DNA of 24,666 bases, from positions 1 through 24,666 of the forward strand of contig CACXFN010000063.1 of the NCBI GenBank assembly GCA_902766915.1, written 5' to 3'. The translations under genes were made by a program, and so were the position numbers. This document shows positions 22,815 to 24,666 of the stretch, one piece after another. This stretch comes from an uncultured Eubacteriales bacterium (GTDB taxonomy: Bacteria > Bacillota > Clostridia > Peptostreptococcales > Anaerovoracaceae). Within the stretch, counting starts at the first letter, position 1, and every line of letters begins with the position of its first letter. Under the pieces are notes generated by a model. The model saw nothing but the letters and a program-made list of their open reading frames with translations, was not told the origin of the DNA and searched no databases.

Positions 22815-23084
22815 ATGGCTACAACTAATACAAGTGCGGAGAAGGCACAGAAGAAGTTAAAAAAAATAGAGTCTGCCCAAAAGAAAGCCGCTAAGGCCCA
22901 GGTTAAGGCAGACAAGCTTCAAAAGAAAGCGGATAAAACTCAGAAAAAAGTTGTTCGTCAGGGTGCCGTGGAAAACATGATGGTATTTGCAGCTATGCTG
23001 GGAATGGTAATTTTGGCGATTGCAGCTGCCACAATTGGTACCGGCGATGGAGACGCCACAGATACAGCAAAAGAAGAGGCATAA
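22815..23084 (+). CDS. Small Lys-rich coiled-coil, single-pass membrane protein, function unknown
   Basis: I do not recognise this 89-residue protein. Residues 9–48 are K/A/Q-rich with a heptad-like pattern; ADKLQKK and ADKTQKK are adjacent 7-residue repeats, suggesting a helical, strongly basic segment. Residues 54–75 (ENMMVFAAMLGMVILAIAAA) form one hydrophobic membrane helix, followed by a short acidic end (GDGDATDTAKEEA). By the positive-inside rule the basic part should be cytoplasmic. AAGGAGG 6 nt before the ATG is a strong ribosome binding site, so it is well expressed if transcribed. It lies 42 bp ahead of thrS on the same strand. Binding of RNA, DNA or ribosomes at the membrane is conceivable but not shown. 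Confidence 0.85.
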   Translation: MATTNTSAEKAQKKLKKIESAQKKAAKAQVKADKLQKKADKTQKKVVRQGAVENMMVFAAMLGMVILAIAAATIGTGDGDATDTAKEEA

Positions 23085-23126
23085 CATCTTAAACATTAAT
23101 AAATTATAAAATATGAGGACACAGTA

Positions 23127-24666
23127 ATGAGCAAAGAGAATTTTAACGAAGTCTATAGACATTCCTTGGCCCACGTTTTGGCCAAGGCAGTTATTGAGAT
23201 TTTTGGAAAGGACAAGGTCCAGTACGCCATCGGGCCACAGATCGACGACGGTATGTACTACGACTTCCTTCTCCCCAGAACCGTAACTCAGGAAGACTTC
23301 CCCTTGATAGAAGAAAAAATGAGGGAGATAATCAAGCGTCGCGAGGACTGGTCGGTAAAGGAAGTGACCAAGGCCGAAGGACTTAAGATGTTTGAGGACC
23401 AAAAGTTTAAGGTAGAACTCATCCAGGATCTTCCGGAGGAGGAAGCCCTCACTGTTTACTATACCGGTGACGACTTCGTGGATCTGTGCCGCGGACCTCA
23501 TATTGAGAATTCCCAGGAACTTATGAACGTCGCTTTCCAGGTTAAGTCCGCTTCCGGTTCATATTGGAGGGGCGATGAAAACAGAGATCAGCTTCAGAGA
23601 ATCTATGTATTCGCATTCCCCGACAAGCAGCAGCTAAAGGAACACCTGAAGTGGCTCCAGGAAGCTCAGGAGAGAGACCATAAGAAACTGGGACCCCAGC
23701 TGGAACTCTTTATGTTCGATGAAACAGCTCCCGGAATGCCCTACTGGCTACCCAGAGGATGGAAGCTCTATAATACTTTGATGGATTTCTCCAGAAGGCT
23801 TCAGGATGAATACGGCTATCAGGAAATCTGTGCGCCGGTATTCAATAACCGTAAGCTCTACCTGATTAGCGGTCACTGGGCCCACTACCAAAACAATATG
23901 TTCGTGGTTCCAGAATTGGAGCGCGATGAGGATGGACATATCCTTTTGGATGAGAACGGATCCTTTAAGATGAAGCCCGTTGAGGAAGCAGACATCTATT
24001 CGGCCAAGCCCATGAACTGCCCCAACGCAATGATCGTCTTTAAGTCCAAGACTCGTTCATACAGGGATCTTCCTCTTAGACTGTCAGAGAACAACGTTCT
24101 CCACAGAAAGGAAAAATCCGGACAGCTTAACGGACTTCTGAGAGTACAGGAATTCCGTCAGGATGACGACCACACCTTCGTTATGGAGACTCAGATAGAG
24201 GAGGAAATCGCCAAGATCTTCGAGTTGACCGATAGAATATATAATACCCTGGGACTGGAATATCGCGCAGAGCTTTCCACCAGACCTGAGGACTTCATGG
24301 GAGATATAGAAACCTGGAACCTGGCAGAAAAGGCTCTAAAGAATATCCTGGATTCCAAATACGGTGAAGGCGGATACGAAATAAATGAAGGAGACGGCGC
24401 ATTCTATGGACCCAAGATCGACCTTCAGATGAAGGATGCTCTGGGACGCGAATGGCAGTGCGGAACAATTCAGCTGGACTTCCAGCTACCTGCAAACTTC
24501 GACCTGAAGTATACAGCTGCAGACGGCGGACAGTATAGACCGGTTGTTATTCACCGCGCACTCTACGGTTCCTTCGAAAGGTTCATCGCAGTTATCATAG
24601 AGAACTTCAAGGGAGCATTCCCCTTCTGGCTGGCACCTACACAGGTTGCGGTTGTTCCAATTAAGA
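23127..24666 (+). CDS. thrS: Threonyl-tRNA synthetase lacking the TGS domain (3' end beyond window)
   Basis: Class II synthetase for tRNA-Thr; 513 codons are visible without a stop. The editing domain is intact, with H12 and H16 (RHSLAHVLAK) and C121/H125 (LCRGPHI). The catalytic zinc ligands are C298 (KPMNCPNAM), H349 (RQDDDHTF) and H476 (VIHRAL). The protein begins directly at the editing domain: the usual N-terminal TGS domain of about 60 residues is absent. An in-frame TAA at 23100–23102 with no start codon between shows that it is not merely misannotated. GAGG lies 8 nt before the ATG. Compared with common ThrS sequences, motif 2 has LNGL for LHGL, and a charged insert (about 264–288) precedes the zinc cysteine. 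By eye the gene is richer in G and C than its neighbours. Confidence 0.95.
   Translation, partial: MSKENFNEVYRHSLAHVLAKAVIEIFGKDKVQYAIGPQIDDGMYYDFLLPRTVTQEDFPLIEEKMREIIKRREDWSVKEVTKAEGLKMFEDQKFKVELIQDLPEEEALTVYYTGDDFVDLCRGPHIENSQELMNVAFQVKSASGSYWRGDENRDQLQRIYVFAFPDKQQLKEHLKWLQEAQERDHKKLGPQLELFMFDETAPGMPYWLPRGWKLYNTLMDFSRRLQDEYGYQEICAPVFNNRKLYLISGHWAHYQNNMFVVPELERDEDGHILLDENGSFKMKPVEEADIYSAKPMNCPNAMIVFKSKTRSYRDLPLRLSENNVLHRKEKSGQLNGLLRVQEFRQDDDHTFVMETQIEEEIAKIFELTDRIYNTLGLEYRAELSTRPEDFMGDIETWNLAEKALKNILDSKYGEGGYEINEGDGAFYGPKIDLQMKDALGREWQCGTIQLDFQLPANFDLKYTAADGGQYRPVVIHRALYGSFERFIAVIIENFKGAFPFWLAPTQVAVVPIK

Noticed and set aside
22742..23126. T-box riboswitch ahead of thrS
   Set aside because: thrS is often T-box controlled in Gram-positives, but there is no T-box core sequence, specifier loop or terminator/antiterminator pair. 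The gap before thrS is only 42 nt, and that before the small gene is short and unstructured.
22857..23501. Long minus-strand open frame of 214 codons opposite the small gene and thrS start
   Set aside because: It is antisense to two supported genes, lacks a ribosome binding site, and its Phe/Leu/Cys-rich translation looks like the mirror of Lys-rich coding.
402..24666. A threonine-specific regulatory cluster (two tRNA-Thr genes and thrS in one window)
   Set aside because: The three genes are in three separate transcription units with their own signals, up to 24 kb apart. Co-occurrence is most simply chance.
1..24666. CRISPR array, phage or transposon, defence system or biosynthetic cluster
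   Set aside because: I found no spaced direct repeats of CRISPR type, no transposase or integrase, and no attachment-site pattern. All but one of the genes belong to recognised families, mostly housekeeping, with a few accessory ones such as the CHR transporters and the two-component system.

Overview
The window is chromosomal housekeeping DNA from a low-to-mid GC anaerobic Firmicute, most likely a Clostridia/Eubacteriales member. The evidence is the Bacillus/Clostridium-type order sigH–rlmB–mrnC–cysS, a rubrerythrin next to a PerR/Fur-type regulator, a formate–tetrahydrofolate ligase/FchA/FolD one-carbon set, a YacL-type PIN-TRAM protein, a YqhQ (DUF1385) protein and AGGAGG ribosome binding sites. 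The species cannot be named from the sequence. I see no insertion sequence, phage, CRISPR array or rRNA, and no gene-free stretch longer than 300 bases.

Layout. (1) 1–8136, minus strand: PIN-TRAM membrane protein, ispF, proS, cysS, mrnC, a dihydrofolate reductase, rlmB, sigH, tRNA-Thr(GGT) and the first 100 codons of tuf. The run starts at a good promoter at 8194–8222, and the tRNA-tuf part has its own promoter. (2) 8380–10548, plus strand: an OmpR-family response regulator and its histidine kinase, closed by a strong hairpin terminator. (3) 10678–11791, minus: a PerR-like regulator and rubrerythrin, with a Fur/Per-type box upstream of perR. (4) 11938–13559, minus: a two-gene CHR (chromate transporter family) pair. 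(5) 13618–18771, minus: fhs, fchA, folD, folT, folC, a compact folate uptake, polyglutamylation and one-carbon operon. (6) 18814–22566, minus: rho, a YqhQ-type protein, prmC, then a separately promoted tRNA-Thr(CGT) with a perfect terminator. (7) 22815 to the end, plus: an unrecognised 89-residue Lys-rich membrane protein and the 5' 1.54 kb of thrS.

How the genes work together. The folate block, together with the DHFR at 2168–2662, covers folate import, retention and the interconversion of formate, formyl-, methenyl- and methylene-tetrahydrofolate. FolD lacks the Lys and Gln expected for its cyclohydrolase activity, and a dedicated cyclohydrolase (FchA) lies next to it, so the two steps appear to be split between two proteins. 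PerR and rubrerythrin form a peroxide-defence pair.

The most unusual theme is histone-H1-like, Lys/Ala/Thr-rich low-complexity segments attached to unrelated proteins: RlmB, rubrerythrin, Rho and the 89-residue membrane protein. The rubrerythrin tail (31 residues ahead of a normal diiron/rubredoxin core) is the most striking. Other notable points are a threonyl-tRNA synthetase without a TGS domain, an alanine in the EF-Tu P-loop where glycine is expected, a terminator directly ahead of fhs, and triple direct repeats upstream of rho.
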